This document shows positions 32,817 through 42,091 of a stretch of DNA of 64,000 bases, piece by piece; the stretch's first letter is position 1; each line of letters starts with the position of its first letter. A model generated the notes under the pieces. It did no database searches. It saw only the letters and a list, made by a program, of their open reading frames with translations, and was not told the DNA's origin. This stretch comes from Parachryseolinea silvisoli. GTDB taxonomy: Bacteria > Bacteroidota > Bacteroidia > Cytophagales > Cyclobacteriaceae. The DNA lies in NCBI RefSeq assembly GCF_021190955.1, contig NZ_JAIOAO010000002.1, forward strand, positions 744,001 through 808,000, given 5' to 3'. A program made the position numbers and the translations under genes.

Positions 32817-35192
32817 ATGAAAAAACTGGCACTCTCCCTTGCTATAGCTCTCCTGACTCCCCTCTGTTCACTGCGGGCGCAGGAAGACCCGTTTGTGGTG
32901 CGTTTGAAAGAAAAGCTGGCAGCGTTTTACGAGAATCGCCTGCCCGTTAAGCTGCACCTCTTTTTTAACCAACCCGCGTATTACCCGGGTGACACCGCGT
33001 ATTTCCACATATCGTTTCTCAGTGAACAGGGTCTGCGCGGCATCGGCGGCCGGCAGATCATACAGGTCTCCCTGATGGACGGCCAGAATACCCCCGTTAT
33101 ACGACAACAAGTATTGATCCGCGACGGATTTGGCTACAACCAGTTGGTAATTCCGCCGTCACTTCCCGCCGGTATGTATACCGTTACCGCGTACAGCAAT
33201 TGGATGAATAACTTCGACAAGTCGTTGCTCTACCAAACCAGGTTGCCGATCGTTACCGAAAAGAGCCTTGCGGGTAGCCCGATCTACACCCCTGCATTTT
33301 ATCCGGAGGGAGGCAATCTCGTACAGCAGGTTAGCAACAAGATTGTCATGACCGGTGCGCCGGGCACACAAAACGATATTGTAACATCGTCCGGTAGTAC
33401 GGTCGCCACCTGCACGCTCGACAGCGCCGGTCTCGGCTTCTTTTTTCTGACGCCGCAACCCGGCGAAACCTATACTGCCGTTGGAAGCAAGGGTGTCCGC
33501 ACGGCACTTCCCGCGTCGACTAACGTCGGTGTAAATATGCTGTTGACGCACACCAGTGCGGAGGCTCCCGTACGCATCATTCTGCAAGCGGGTCAGCAAA
33601 CATTCACCACCGACCACAACCGCGCCTACCTCGTGATTAGTGCGCAAGGACACGTGTACTACAGTGCGACGATCCAGTTTGGCGAGAGCCGTAACGGCAT
33701 GGTGATGATCCCCGTCGGAAACCTGCCCTCAGGCATGACCCGGGCCACGTTGTTTCGCCCAGACGGTACAGTACTAGCCGAGCGTTTGTTTTTTGTAGAA
33801 GAGGCCGCCCCCGTGCAGATCACCAGCACCTTCGATAAACAAGTATACAACACCCGTGAAAAAGTAACGCTAAAACTACATGTGGAGGATAAAACAGGCA
33901 TCACAAAAACCAAGCTGCAGGTACGGATATACCAGCACGACCTGTTCCCTCCGGCAGTATCGCCGCGCATCCATCCGCTACAGGTCTCCGGCAATTTGCC
34001 ATATACCGCGTATGCGCCATTTCTGACCAGCACGCCGCAGGCCTTTGATAATTTCCTCATCACCCAACAGGACAAACTGTTCACATGGCCGGACGTTTGG
34101 AACAACGCCGAGGCGCGTAATGATTATAGCTTTAGTACATCCCTGCGTTTCGCCGGTCGCGCCACGTTTCAGCAATCTTCCAAACCGCTTCCCGACTCAA
34201 CCCGCATTACATTCTTCCTCGAAAAAGACGTGATGACATACTCTATCTATCTCAACAAAGAAGGACGATTCAGCTTTCCTTTGCTAAATGACTTTATCGG
34301 CGATGACCTGGTATACTACCGCGCCGATGTAAAGGGCGTCACTGTAAAAGATGTCGTTGTGACAATGTCGCTGGAAGATGCCGCGCCCCCGACGCCGGAC
34401 AATCGCACGGTATACCGGGAGACGGCTACATCCTCGCCATACGCCACGTTCGCCACGCAAAAACTGACGATCGATCAGGCCTATGGATTTTTGAAGCATG
34501 CGCAACAACAGAACTATGAGAAAGCAAACCCGCATGCATTCCTGGAAGAAGAGATCTTCGGCCCCGATGTTACTGTAAACCTGCGCGACTACCTGCTCTT
34601 TCCCGACATGGAAGAAACGCTCCGCGAGATCATCCCCTTTGTACAACATCGCTGGCACAACAAGCAACACGTGGTACGGGTATTCTTACCCGACCTGGAG
34701 GCACTGGGCAAAGAATCACCCGTGTATATAATCGACGGTGTCCTGACAGATGATACCGATTACTTCATGTCGCTCAAGCCGGAAGATGTTGCTACGATCA
34801 AAGTAGTATGTTCAAACGATAAACTTCGGACATTCGGCCAGATCGGCAAAAGTGGTATTGTTTTGATAGAGACCACGATCCCAGGCAACGCTGCCAGTGT
34901 GCCGATACCAGTCACCACGCTAAAGGTACAGGGCATTACGCCTATAAAACCATTACTAACAGGTGCGGATGCCGACGCCATACAACGATATCCGCAGATT
35001 TTGCCCGCCCTCTACTGGAATCCCGACGTAACGACAGACGAAGCCGGCAACGCGACATTGTCTTTTTATACACCGGACAATACGGGCGAGTATAACATCG
35101 AGATTGATGGCATCACATACTCGGGTAAACCGGTCACGGCATCAGGGAAATTTAACGTGGTATACCAGCCCGGCCCGATGGGCAAACGTTAG
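32817..35192 (+). CDS. Macroglobulin-like (MG2) exported protein with a barrel-less TonB plug domain
   Basis: A 791-residue exported protein (signal peptide 1-21). Residues about 40-140 match alpha-2-macroglobulin MG2 domains (HLFFNQPAYYPGDTAYFHI, LPAGMYTVTAYSNWM). A second related set follows at about 330-400 (ITSTFDKQVYNTREKVTLKL). At about 636-687 is a TonB plug-like segment (YIIDGVLTDDTDYFMSLKPE to GKSGIVLIET) as found at the start of SusC-type receptors, but no barrel follows. A last sandwich domain (about 725-780, ALYWNPDVTTDEAGNATLSF) ends the protein. It closes the receptor operon, and its 3' end overlaps the convergent fau gene by four bases. Role unknown; binding or coupling to the receptor is inferred. 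Confidence 0.82.
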   Translation: MKKLALSLAIALLTPLCSLRAQEDPFVVRLKEKLAAFYENRLPVKLHLFFNQPAYYPGDTAYFHISFLSEQGLRGIGGRQIIQVSLMDGQNTPVIRQQVLIRDGFGYNQLVIPPSLPAGMYTVTAYSNWMNNFDKSLLYQTRLPIVTEKSLAGSPIYTPAFYPEGGNLVQQVSNKIVMTGAPGTQNDIVTSSGSTVATCTLDSAGLGFFFLTPQPGETYTAVGSKGVRTALPASTNVGVNMLLTHTSAEAPVRIILQAGQQTFTTDHNRAYLVISAQGHVYYSATIQFGESRNGMVMIPVGNLPSGMTRATLFRPDGTVLAERLFFVEEAAPVQITSTFDKQVYNTREKVTLKLHVEDKTGITKTKLQVRIYQHDLFPPAVSPRIHPLQVSGNLPYTAYAPFLTSTPQAFDNFLITQQDKLFTWPDVWNNAEARNDYSFSTSLRFAGRATFQQSSKPLPDSTRITFFLEKDVMTYSIYLNKEGRFSFPLLNDFIGDDLVYYRADVKGVTVKDVVVTMSLEDAAPPTPDNRTVYRETATSSPYATFATQKLTIDQAYGFLKHAQQQNYEKANPHAFLEEEIFGPDVTVNLRDYLLFPDMEETLREIIPFVQHRWHNKQHVVRVFLPDLEALGKESPVYIIDGVLTDDTDYFMSLKPEDVATIKVVCSNDKLRTFGQIGKSGIVLIETTIPGNAASVPIPVTTLKVQGITPIKPLLTGADADAIQRYPQILPALYWNPDVTTDEAGNATLSFYTPDNTGEYNIEIDGITYSGKPVTASGKFNVVYQPGPMGKR

Positions 35193-35761
35193 AACACCGT
35201 CACACCCGCCGGTGTAACAATTTGAGTCAGCGGTTGGTCAAAGGCATTGGTATCATCTATTGCCACGGGTTCAGTAAACAAGGATAATCCGACGCGTTGG
35301 CACGAAGGCTTGCACAGCGGCAGGAACCGGTCATAAAAGCCTTTGCCATAGCCCACACGATTACCGTATACATCAAAGGCCAGCAGCGGCACCAACACCA
35401 TGTCGATCTTTTCAGGCTCGGTCGGCACACCTTGCTTAGGCTCCAGAATACCCCAGGCGTTAGCCTGTAACTGGTGCATACCCTCAAAAAAAATATTCTC
35501 CAGTTGCCCTGTCTGCGGTTGTACACGTGGCAACGACAGCCGGATGTGTGGAAACTCCCTCCGGATGCGGTCAATGATTAGCCACGTGTTTGGCTCTCTG
35601 AATTTTTCAATCGGCACAAAGCTGTGCAGCACGCGCACGAACGAAAGATCAACAAACGCAAAGAAGTATTCACTTAAAAGATGATTGAGGCGGAAATATT
35701 CCGCCTCGGACATTGTTGCCCGTTTTTCTGAATAAAGCTTGCGTAGTTCGGCCTTGGTCAT
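35189..35761 (-). CDS. fau: 5-formyltetrahydrofolate cyclo-ligase
   Basis: A 190-residue cyclo-ligase. The basic N-terminus (KAELRKLYSEKRATMS) and the family signature GNRVGYGKGFYDRFL are present, with LVPLLAFD before the latter. It converts 5-formyl-THF to 5,10-methenyl-THF with ATP. Its ATG overlaps the bshC stop by four bases (ATGA on the minus strand), so it is translationally coupled to bshC. The 3' end overlaps the convergent macroglobulin-like gene by four bases. Confidence 0.95.
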   Translation of the reverse strand: MTKAELRKLYSEKRATMSEAEYFRLNHLLSEYFFAFVDLSFVRVLHSFVPIEKFREPNTWLIIDRIRREFPHIRLSLPRVQPQTGQLENIFFEGMHQLQANAWGILEPKQGVPTEPEKIDMVLVPLLAFDVYGNRVGYGKGFYDRFLPLCKPSCQRVGLSLFTEPVAIDDTNAFDQPLTQIVTPAGVTVF

Positions 35762-37344
35762 GCAGGGTTCGCCAGCGGTTGCTTGTACGCAAAGATATAG
35801 AATTGAAAATCGAATGGATCAAAATGCAGCAGCAGGTGCTGGATGAACTGCGGGTCCTGCTGGTAGAAGTTGAGGAAGTTGTCGGTGCGCTCCTGTAAGT
35901 TTCCGTTCGGGAATAGTAAATCTTTTACCGCTTCGATCTGTCGCAACGTGTCACTGTGTAAACGTTTCTCCGCGCGGAGCAACTTGTGCTCGATCTTCTC
36001 CAGGCTGTTCAGCGCCCGCTTCCCTTCTGCCGCCACATAGGCTGCGAGAGTAGTGTCAATCTCATGGGCGCGTTGACGCAAGACCTCGAACAACGCCTGA
36101 ACGTCCGTACGTTCTTTGCCTACCGTGAGGTTGCGGGGCGAATGCTGCAATACCCAGTGATTGTAGATATAGTTCTTGTCTTCAAAGAAATCACGAATAT
36201 GAAGTTCCGTCCGCAGGAACTTACGATGCGCGGTATGCTCCAGGACCAACGCAAAGTTGCGCGGCATGAGAATCGGGAAAGGCACCTGGAAGTGTTTGAA
36301 TACACCGCCAAGCTGCAACCAGTACTCCACTTCAGAAGGTCCACCCGCATACGCCAGGTTCGGTAGGATCATCTCCTGGTACAGTGGACGCAGGATGACG
36401 TTAGGACTGAACTTTTCAGGATGCTTGTCGATCAGCGCGCGGAGTGCCTCGGCCGTAAACGATATATCGGTATCGACCACCTGAAACTGATCACCTACTT
36501 TTTCGATCCGTGCGCGCAGGCCTTCGTCCAGGTAAAAGAAATTAATGTCACGACCGTTTACAGCAGGCTTGTAGCCTTTTGCTTCCAGCGCCTGTGTGGT
36601 TTGATCAACGTGTTTCTTGGCGACGTTGTCAAAAATATCTTGTTGGATCACATCGCGGAAGCCGGTTTTAAAAGCCGTCTCATCGGCGTCGATCACCACC
36701 AGCCCTTCAGCGCCAAATAACGCATTGACATAATGCCGCACCGCGCCGCTTAAGGTCTTGTTTTTCGTATAAGCTTCCCGGAATAGTTGAATGTCGCCGG
36801 GAACTTCGCGCAGCAGCCCCGCCATGTCCTTTGTCGAGAACCGGCCGACAGCTCCTTGTTGGGGAGTCTCCCAGATATACTTCTTATTGTATAACCGGAA
36901 ATATTTGATCTCGTCGTAATCGTGATCTTCCGAAGCCATCCAATATACCGGAACAAAGGTGTAGTCCGGATATTTTTCCTTTAGCTGACGACAGGTGTTG
37001 ACGACCGTTACGATCTTATAAATGAAGTATAGCGGTCCCGTGAAAATGTTCAGCTGGTGACCTGTGGTCACGGTAAAGGTCGTATCGTCGGCCAGGGCCT
37101 TAATGTTGACCTGTACGGCCTCGGGTGTCGTTACGTCTTTGTATTGTCGCTGCAACACCTCGACGAGTGTCGTGCGGCGGTCGCGCGTAAAGGCGGCTTG
37201 CTTGTCGGTTATCTGCTGCTTGAATTCGCCTGGCGTCGGAAAGCGATTATAGAAAGGACGCAACGATTCTTTTTGCTGAATGTAATCGAGAAAAAAGGGA
37301 TGGAATGCATGGGTGTCAGCAAAGGGAATTTTCTCAAGCTGCAT
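35758..37344 (-). CDS. bshC: Bacillithiol biosynthesis cysteine-adding enzyme BshC
   Basis: A 528-residue BshC. Family features are VTTGHQLNIFTGPLYFIYKI and PVYWMASEDHDYDEI in the first third, a long central coiled coil (about 390-480, VAAEGKRALNSLEKIEHKLL) and the C-terminal region LLLHFDPFDFQFYIF. It is the putative ligase that adds cysteine to GlcN-malate in the last step of bacillithiol synthesis, so this bacterium probably uses bacillithiol as its low-molecular-weight thiol. bshA and bshB are not in the window. It shares a minus-strand operon with fau. Confidence 0.95.
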   Translation of the reverse strand: MQLEKIPFADTHAFHPFFLDYIQQKESLRPFYNRFPTPGEFKQQITDKQAAFTRDRRTTLVEVLQRQYKDVTTPEAVQVNIKALADDTTFTVTTGHQLNIFTGPLYFIYKIVTVVNTCRQLKEKYPDYTFVPVYWMASEDHDYDEIKYFRLYNKKYIWETPQQGAVGRFSTKDMAGLLREVPGDIQLFREAYTKNKTLSGAVRHYVNALFGAEGLVVIDADETAFKTGFRDVIQQDIFDNVAKKHVDQTTQALEAKGYKPAVNGRDINFFYLDEGLRARIEKVGDQFQVVDTDISFTAEALRALIDKHPEKFSPNVILRPLYQEMILPNLAYAGGPSEVEYWLQLGGVFKHFQVPFPILMPRNFALVLEHTAHRKFLRTELHIRDFFEDKNYIYNHWVLQHSPRNLTVGKERTDVQALFEVLRQRAHEIDTTLAAYVAAEGKRALNSLEKIEHKLLRAEKRLHSDTLRQIEAVKDLLFPNGNLQERTDNFLNFYQQDPQFIQHLLLHFDPFDFQFYIFAYKQPLANPA

Positions 37345-37491
37345 AAAAAAGTGCGGAGGTTGGTGGACTCAGAAACTACACCCCGAATAACGGGAATTAA
37401 TGGTATTATGTTTGAAAGAATTCTATCACCGGAGAAGCGCAGCCCGCCTTTGGTCAATAAAATTTGTTAATGATCTGTTAAAGCCCCTGCA

Positions 37492-38805
37492 TCATAACAC
37501 GACCTCTCCCGTCAGGTCGAATTCCGTGGCAGATTTAATTTTTACGTTGGCAAAATCACCGACACGAAGATAGTTGTCGGGACTTTGGATGATGACCTCG
37601 TTATCCACTTCCGGTGAGTCAAACTCCGTCCGGCCGATAAATGTGCCGCCCTCTTTCCGGTCGATCAGCACCGGGAGGGTTTTACCAACCCGCTGCTGAT
37701 TCAACGACAGCGATATGCCTTGTTGCAGCTCCATGATCTCGTCTACCCGTTCTTGCTTCACATCTGCGGGTACATCATCAGGCATGGAGTATGCGTGCGT
37801 GTTTTCTTCGTGCGAGTAGGCAAATACACCCAGGCGATCAAATCGCGACCGCTCAATAAAACGTAGCATTTCTTCGTGCTCGGCTTGTGTTTCTCCCGGG
37901 TGGCCGGAGATCATGGTTGTGCGAATAGCAATGCCGGGCACACGCTCGCGAATGGTCTCGAGCAATTGCTCGGTCTTTTCGCGTGTTGTACCACGCCGCA
38001 TGATCTGCAGCATCTTGGAAGAGCCGTGCTGCAGGGGAATGTCGAGGTACTTGCAGATGTTCGGCCGCTCCGCCATGACGTCAAGGACATCCATCGGAAA
38101 GCCTGCGGGAAATGCATAGTGAAGGCGGATCCAGTCAATTCCTTCTACATCCGACAGCCGCTGCATCAGCTCTGCCAGATTGCGTTTTTTATACAGGTCG
38201 AGACCGTAATAAGTTGAGTCTTGCGCAATGAGCAACAGTTCTTTGGTGCCGTTCTTGGCCAGGTTTTTGGCCTCGAGGACCAGCTCCTCCATCGGACGCG
38301 AGATGTGGCCGCCGCGCATCAGGGGAATGGCACAAAATGAGCAGGGACGATCGCAGCCCTCAGATATTTTTAAATAAGCATAATGGCTGGGATTCGTCAA
38401 AATACGTTCGCCTACCAGCTCCGTCTTATAGTTGGCTTTGAAGACTTTCAGCAACCGCGACAGGTCGCGGGTACCGAACCAGGCATCAACATCCGGGATT
38501 TCTTTTTCCAGGTCGTCTTTGTAGCGTTCGGAAAGACACCCTGTGACGTATACCTTGTCGACAATACCCTCTTCCTTCGCATCGACATATCGCAAAATGG
38601 TGTCGATGGATTCCTGCTTGGCATTGTCGATAAACCCGCACGTATTGATCACCACGACGCTCGCGTCATCGTCGCTTGACTCGTGTACAGCGTTGATGCC
38701 GTTGCCGCGAAGCTGGGTGAGCAATACCTCCGAATCCACCAGGTTCTTGGAACAGCCCAGTGTCACAATGTTGACTTTCGTCTTTTTATTTCCCTTTGTC
38801 TTCAT
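37492..38805 (-). CDS. rimO: Ribosomal protein uS12 methylthiotransferase RimO
   Basis: A 437-residue radical SAM methylthiotransferase. The N-terminal UPF0004 cluster ligands are Cys18 (TLGCSKN), Cys56 (NTCGFI) and Cys90 (VTGCLSERY). The radical SAM cluster is Cys151, Cys155 and Cys158 (CDRPCSFC), and a C-terminal TRAM domain covers about the last 70 residues. CSKNLVDSE distinguishes RimO from MiaB. It methylthiolates Asp88 of ribosomal protein S12. An upstream in-frame start at 38877 would add 24 unrelated residues; the ATG at 38803-38805 is chosen. Candidate -7 boxes TATTTTTG occur twice on the minus strand at 38867-38882. Confidence 0.97.
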   Translation of the reverse strand: MKTKGNKKTKVNIVTLGCSKNLVDSEVLLTQLRGNGINAVHESSDDDASVVVINTCGFIDNAKQESIDTILRYVDAKEEGIVDKVYVTGCLSERYKDDLEKEIPDVDAWFGTRDLSRLLKVFKANYKTELVGERILTNPSHYAYLKISEGCDRPCSFCAIPLMRGGHISRPMEELVLEAKNLAKNGTKELLLIAQDSTYYGLDLYKKRNLAELMQRLSDVEGIDWIRLHYAFPAGFPMDVLDVMAERPNICKYLDIPLQHGSSKMLQIMRRGTTREKTEQLLETIRERVPGIAIRTTMISGHPGETQAEHEEMLRFIERSRFDRLGVFAYSHEENTHAYSMPDDVPADVKQERVDEIMELQQGISLSLNQQRVGKTLPVLIDRKEGGTFIGRTEFDSPEVDNEVIIQSPDNYLRVGDFANVKIKSATEFDLTGEVVL

Positions 38806-38895
38806 GTCTCTTGGCAGATTTGGTGGGGGTCCAAATGAAATGGCCCCCCCAACGCCTTTCCGGCGGCAAAAATACAAAAATAAACGGGCACGGAA

Positions 38896-38925
38896 TTTGG
38901 GCTTCCGGGTGTTAAAGTATCTTTA
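38896..38925 (+). promoter_or_regulatory. Promoter of the DUF6452-like gene
   Basis: TTTG at 38896-38899 and TATCTTTA at 38918-38925 (7 of 8 with TAnnTTTG) are 18 bases apart. The ATG is at 38943, so the mRNA leader would be about a dozen bases. Confidence 0.5.
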
Positions 38926-38942
38926 CAGCCTCAAACCAAACC

Positions 38943-40253
38943 ATGAAAAAGTCGTCCTGGTTCATTTTTTTCCTGATTTTGGCCGTTTCTTGTCTCGACG
39001 ATCCCGACTGTTTTCGTCTAAATAATAATGTCGTCGGATTTGCTTTTCGGGTGATCGGTTCCAACCGCGCAGACACGGTTCGACTGGTGATGGTAAATGT
39101 GAGCGGCACGGACAATTTTGTTCCCGACACGGTCACATCCAGCGTATACGTGCCAATCAACTTCACCACGGATTCCACCAACGTCAGGTTTACATATCAG
39201 GACGGCACCACCCACTACCTCGATCTGCGATATAACCTTAAGACGCAGTTTATTTCCGAGGATTGTGGCTCGCGATATGAAGTGTCGGACCTCCTGGCGC
39301 GGGATACGGACATAGACTCGGTACGTGTAATCAGCAGTGCGCCCAATAAGGCCGCCGGAGCAATCAACATCGAGCTCCTCCGTTGCCCCAACCCGCGATA
39401 CGTGGGGGTGGCCTTCTATGATATGTCGGCGTCCAATAACAACACGGTTGCCTTTAACATTAAATCCGGGTCGCTGGCAGTAGACAGCATCATCGCTGAC
39501 TATAGCGGTGAAGTGCTTTACCCAAAAGCCAGCCGCGCACTTTTTTACTTACCAATAGACCCATATTCAAACGAAACAACCTTTAGTTTCTACACACGTG
39601 GTGGAAACCCGACCATCCCGCAAAAACTACGGGTGACTTACACGACACGTCCACAGAATTCCTTTCCCGACCTGTGCCCTGAAATACGCCGTGTCGAGAA
39701 TCTGGATGTGACATTAGTAGATGCTGGTCTGGCCGCCGCCGACAGCCTTGGCATTGACGAAGACAACGAATTTCTGAACTATCTGACCGATCCGCCGTCG
39801 AGCAATATCCGGTTATTTCGGTGTCCGCAAACAAACCTGGCAAAGCTGGTCTTCCGTCAGCGTACTGCAACGGGCGCTACAACGACCAAAGACGATACAA
39901 TTGCCGTCAAGCGAATTACGTCGAACTATGCTCCCGACAGGATTTATGCTGGCAACCGCGATCTTTCCAGCGTTACATTGCCGGTAGACCCGGACGCTGA
40001 CGAAACAATATTTTATATCGAATATACGAACAGCAGTACACCGACCGATACAGTACATATCCGCTATAGGCGTACGACAAGCGCCAGCGGCATACGGAAT
40101 TGTGGCACCATAACCGCATATACCGAACTGGTAGGTGATGAGGGAAATGCGGATAACATCATCGTCGCGCCAACGAATAGTACGAACTCCGATGCTTTAC
40201 ATAATCCCCCCACGTATACTAATATTCAGGTTATCCATGAGGCTGATCAGTAG
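38943..40253 (+). CDS. Lipoprotein with three DUF6452-like repeats
   Basis: A 436-residue lipoprotein, lipobox AVSC with Cys17. The first domain (17-140) shows CLDDPDCFRLNNNVVGFAF, strands ending in LDLRYNLKTQFISEDCGSRY and SVRVISSAPN, matching what I know of DUF6452, normally about 160-190 residues with one domain. Two further stretches repeat this plan: about 141-265 (ELLRCPNPRYVGVAF, ALFYLPIDPYSNETTFSF, LCPEIRRVENLDV) and 285-400 (IRLFRCPQTNLAKLVF, LPVDPDADETIFYI, NCGTITAYTEL). Each has the RCP/DPDC start, a L-P-x-D/N-P strand and a D/N-C near the end. It overlaps the DUF6048 gene by 17 bases. Function unknown. Confidence 0.8.
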   Translation: MKKSSWFIFFLILAVSCLDDPDCFRLNNNVVGFAFRVIGSNRADTVRLVMVNVSGTDNFVPDTVTSSVYVPINFTTDSTNVRFTYQDGTTHYLDLRYNLKTQFISEDCGSRYEVSDLLARDTDIDSVRVISSAPNKAAGAINIELLRCPNPRYVGVAFYDMSASNNNTVAFNIKSGSLAVDSIIADYSGEVLYPKASRALFYLPIDPYSNETTFSFYTRGGNPTIPQKLRVTYTTRPQNSFPDLCPEIRRVENLDVTLVDAGLAAADSLGIDEDNEFLNYLTDPPSSNIRLFRCPQTNLAKLVFRQRTATGATTTKDDTIAVKRITSNYAPDRIYAGNRDLSSVTLPVDPDADETIFYIEYTNSSTPTDTVHIRYRRTTSASGIRNCGTITAYTELVGDEGNADNIIVAPTNSTNSDALHNPPTYTNIQVIHEADQ

Positions 40254-41025
40254 CATAGTGTTTGTTTTGGTGGCCATCGTCGCACAGGCCCAGCATGCTG
40301 CCCCTCGACAGCCGGCTGCGCCCAAAAAAGACAAAGCCCCGGTGGCTACAGCTACCCCCGAGAAGGATACTGTTAAGGTGACGAAAGACCCGCGGCGGTT
40401 CATTCCTACCGGCGTGCGTTTTGGCACCGACGGTCTGACGATCGCCCGAAATTTTTACGATAATACTTTTTCGGGGTGGGAGGTTGACGCTGACGTGGAT
40501 TTTGACCGGTATTTCCTCGCACTGGAATACGGCACGTGGTCTCGTAGCTTTGATGGCAGTGGCAACGTATATGACAACGACGGCCGCTATTTCCGAACCG
40601 GTATCGATGTGAATTTTCTTACGAAGGATCCCGAGAAAAACATGTTCTTTTTCGGCCTGCGCTACGGACGCGCTACCTATTCAGAGCACCTCACCGTGGA
40701 TACAACGGATCCAGATTTTGGCGACATCAGGGATACATATCACAACACGAACCTCCACGGCCATTGGTATGAGTTGACCACCGGGCTTCGTGTCAAGATG
40801 ATCGGCGGTTTCTGGATGGGGTATACTGCTCGTTTTAAGTTCGGCCTCAAAACCAACGATGGCGGCGAGATGATCACCAGTGATGTGCCGGGCTTTGGTC
40901 GCACCGACAAACCTTCCACGTGGGGTTTTAACTATGTGCTGTTGTTCAGAATCCCCCTGGGCAAAGCCAAAGTGCCTACGGCAGCGGCGCCGACAGCAGA
41001 GAAGGAAAGTACGAAAGAGAAATAA
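40237..41025 (+). CDS. DUF6048 family outer-membrane protein
   Basis: A 262-residue exported protein. Signal peptide 1-19 (from ATG 40237, chosen because it begins the signal; the frame is open from 40135). A Pro/Lys/Ala-rich linker follows to about residue 50. The core then has alternating strands (PTGVRFGTDGLTI, WEVDADVDFDRYFLALEYG, MFFFGLRYGRATYSEH, GFWMGYTARFKFGL, WGFNYVLLFRIPLG), as in small outer-membrane beta-barrels of DUF6048. The start overlaps the upstream DUF6452-like gene. These two families are typically neighbours in Bacteroidota, so I infer a lipoprotein/barrel partnership. The last 20 residues are Ala/Lys-rich. Confidence 0.82.
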   Translation: MRLISSIVFVLVAIVAQAQHAAPRQPAAPKKDKAPVATATPEKDTVKVTKDPRRFIPTGVRFGTDGLTIARNFYDNTFSGWEVDADVDFDRYFLALEYGTWSRSFDGSGNVYDNDGRYFRTGIDVNFLTKDPEKNMFFFGLRYGRATYSEHLTVDTTDPDFGDIRDTYHNTNLHGHWYELTTGLRVKMIGGFWMGYTARFKFGLKTNDGGEMITSDVPGFGRTDKPSTWGFNYVLLFRIPLGKAKVPTAAAPTAEKESTKEK

Positions 41026-41036
41026 TTCAGGAGCGC

Positions 41037-41990
41037 TTAGCCGTTGCGCTTAAACAGGGAATCGACAAACTCCGTCTTATTAAACACCTGCAGGTCATCA
41101 GTCTTTTCACCCACGCCAATATATTTGACGGGTATCTTAAATTCGTCGGAGATCCCGATCACCACACCACCCTTTGCTGTACCATCCAGTTTAGTAATCG
41201 CCAGCGCAGTTACTTCCGTGGCTTTGGTAAACTCGCGCGCCTGGATTACCGCATTCTGTCCGGTGCTTCCATCGAGTACCAATAATACTTCGTGGGGGGC
41301 ATCGGGTATAACTTTTTGCATAACGCGTTTGATCTTGGTGAGCTCGGCCATCAGGTTGACCTTGGTGTGCAATCGGCCGGCAGTGTCGATTATAATAACA
41401 TCGGCATTCCGATCCACACCTTCTTTCACGGCGTCGAATGCAACGGCAGAAGGGTCCGTATTCATGCCACGCGAAATGACCGGCACGCCTACGCGCTCCC
41501 CCCACAACTTAAGCTGATCCACCGCAGCAGCGCGGAAGGTATCCGCTGCACCTAGTACAACGTTCTTACCCTTCTTTTTGAATTGCGCCGACAACTTGCC
41601 GATGGTGGTCGTTTTACCCACGCCGTTTACCCCGACAACCATAATAACATACGGCTTTTTATCCGAAGGCGTTTCGAATTCGGCTACGTCTTGTGAATTG
41701 CTTTCGGACATAAGAACGGCGATCTCTTCACGCAAGATCCGGTCCAGTTCGGTAGTGCCGAGGTATTTGTCGCGGGCCACGCGGGCCTGGATGCGCTCGA
41801 TTATCTTCAGGGTTGTTTCCACACCCACGTCGGAGGACACGAGAATCTCTTCGAGATTGTCTAGCACCTCGTCGTCTACAGTAGATTTACCGACAAGCGC
41901 TTTCCCCAGCTTGCCAAAGAAGCTATCCTTGCTTTTTTCAAGTCCCTTATCGAGGGATTCTTTTTTGTCTTTTGAAAACAGTCCGAACAT
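41037..41990 (-). CDS. ftsY: Signal recognition particle receptor FtsY
   Basis: A 317-residue FtsY. The N domain lies at about 25-105. The G domain has G1 GVNGVGKT (120-127), the DTAGRLH motif (202-208) and TKLDGTAKGG (266-275). The N-terminal acidic A domain of E. coli FtsY is nearly absent, leaving a short MFGLFSKDKK stretch, as in other Bacteroidota. It docks ribosome-SRP complexes at the membrane with GTP. The frame is open from 42062, but ATG 41988-41990 begins the normal protein. A terminator (42044-42070) separates it from the ribosomal-protein genes upstream. Confidence 0.97.
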   Translation of the reverse strand: MFGLFSKDKKESLDKGLEKSKDSFFGKLGKALVGKSTVDDEVLDNLEEILVSSDVGVETTLKIIERIQARVARDKYLGTTELDRILREEIAVLMSESNSQDVAEFETPSDKKPYVIMVVGVNGVGKTTTIGKLSAQFKKKGKNVVLGAADTFRAAAVDQLKLWGERVGVPVISRGMNTDPSAVAFDAVKEGVDRNADVIIIDTAGRLHTKVNLMAELTKIKRVMQKVIPDAPHEVLLVLDGSTGQNAVIQAREFTKATEVTALAITKLDGTAKGGVVIGISDEFKIPVKYIGVGEKTDDLQVFNKTEFVDSLFKRNG

Positions 41991-42043
41991 AATGGGTCTG
42001 GGGTAAGGCATCCTGCGGATAGACGCCGACGTACAAATTAAAA

Positions 42044-42070
42044 TAAAAAAAAAGTCCCTCAAGGGGACTT
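42044..42070 (-). terminator. Terminator between DUF4295 and ftsY
   Basis: On the minus strand AAGTCCC and GGGACTT (arms at 42052-42058 and 42064-42070) pair around a 5-base loop and run into a long T tract (an A run on the plus strand). It ends the rpmB-rpmG-DUF4295 transcript. Confidence 0.85.
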
Positions 42071-42091
42071 CTTTTATTCTGTGAGGCCAGC

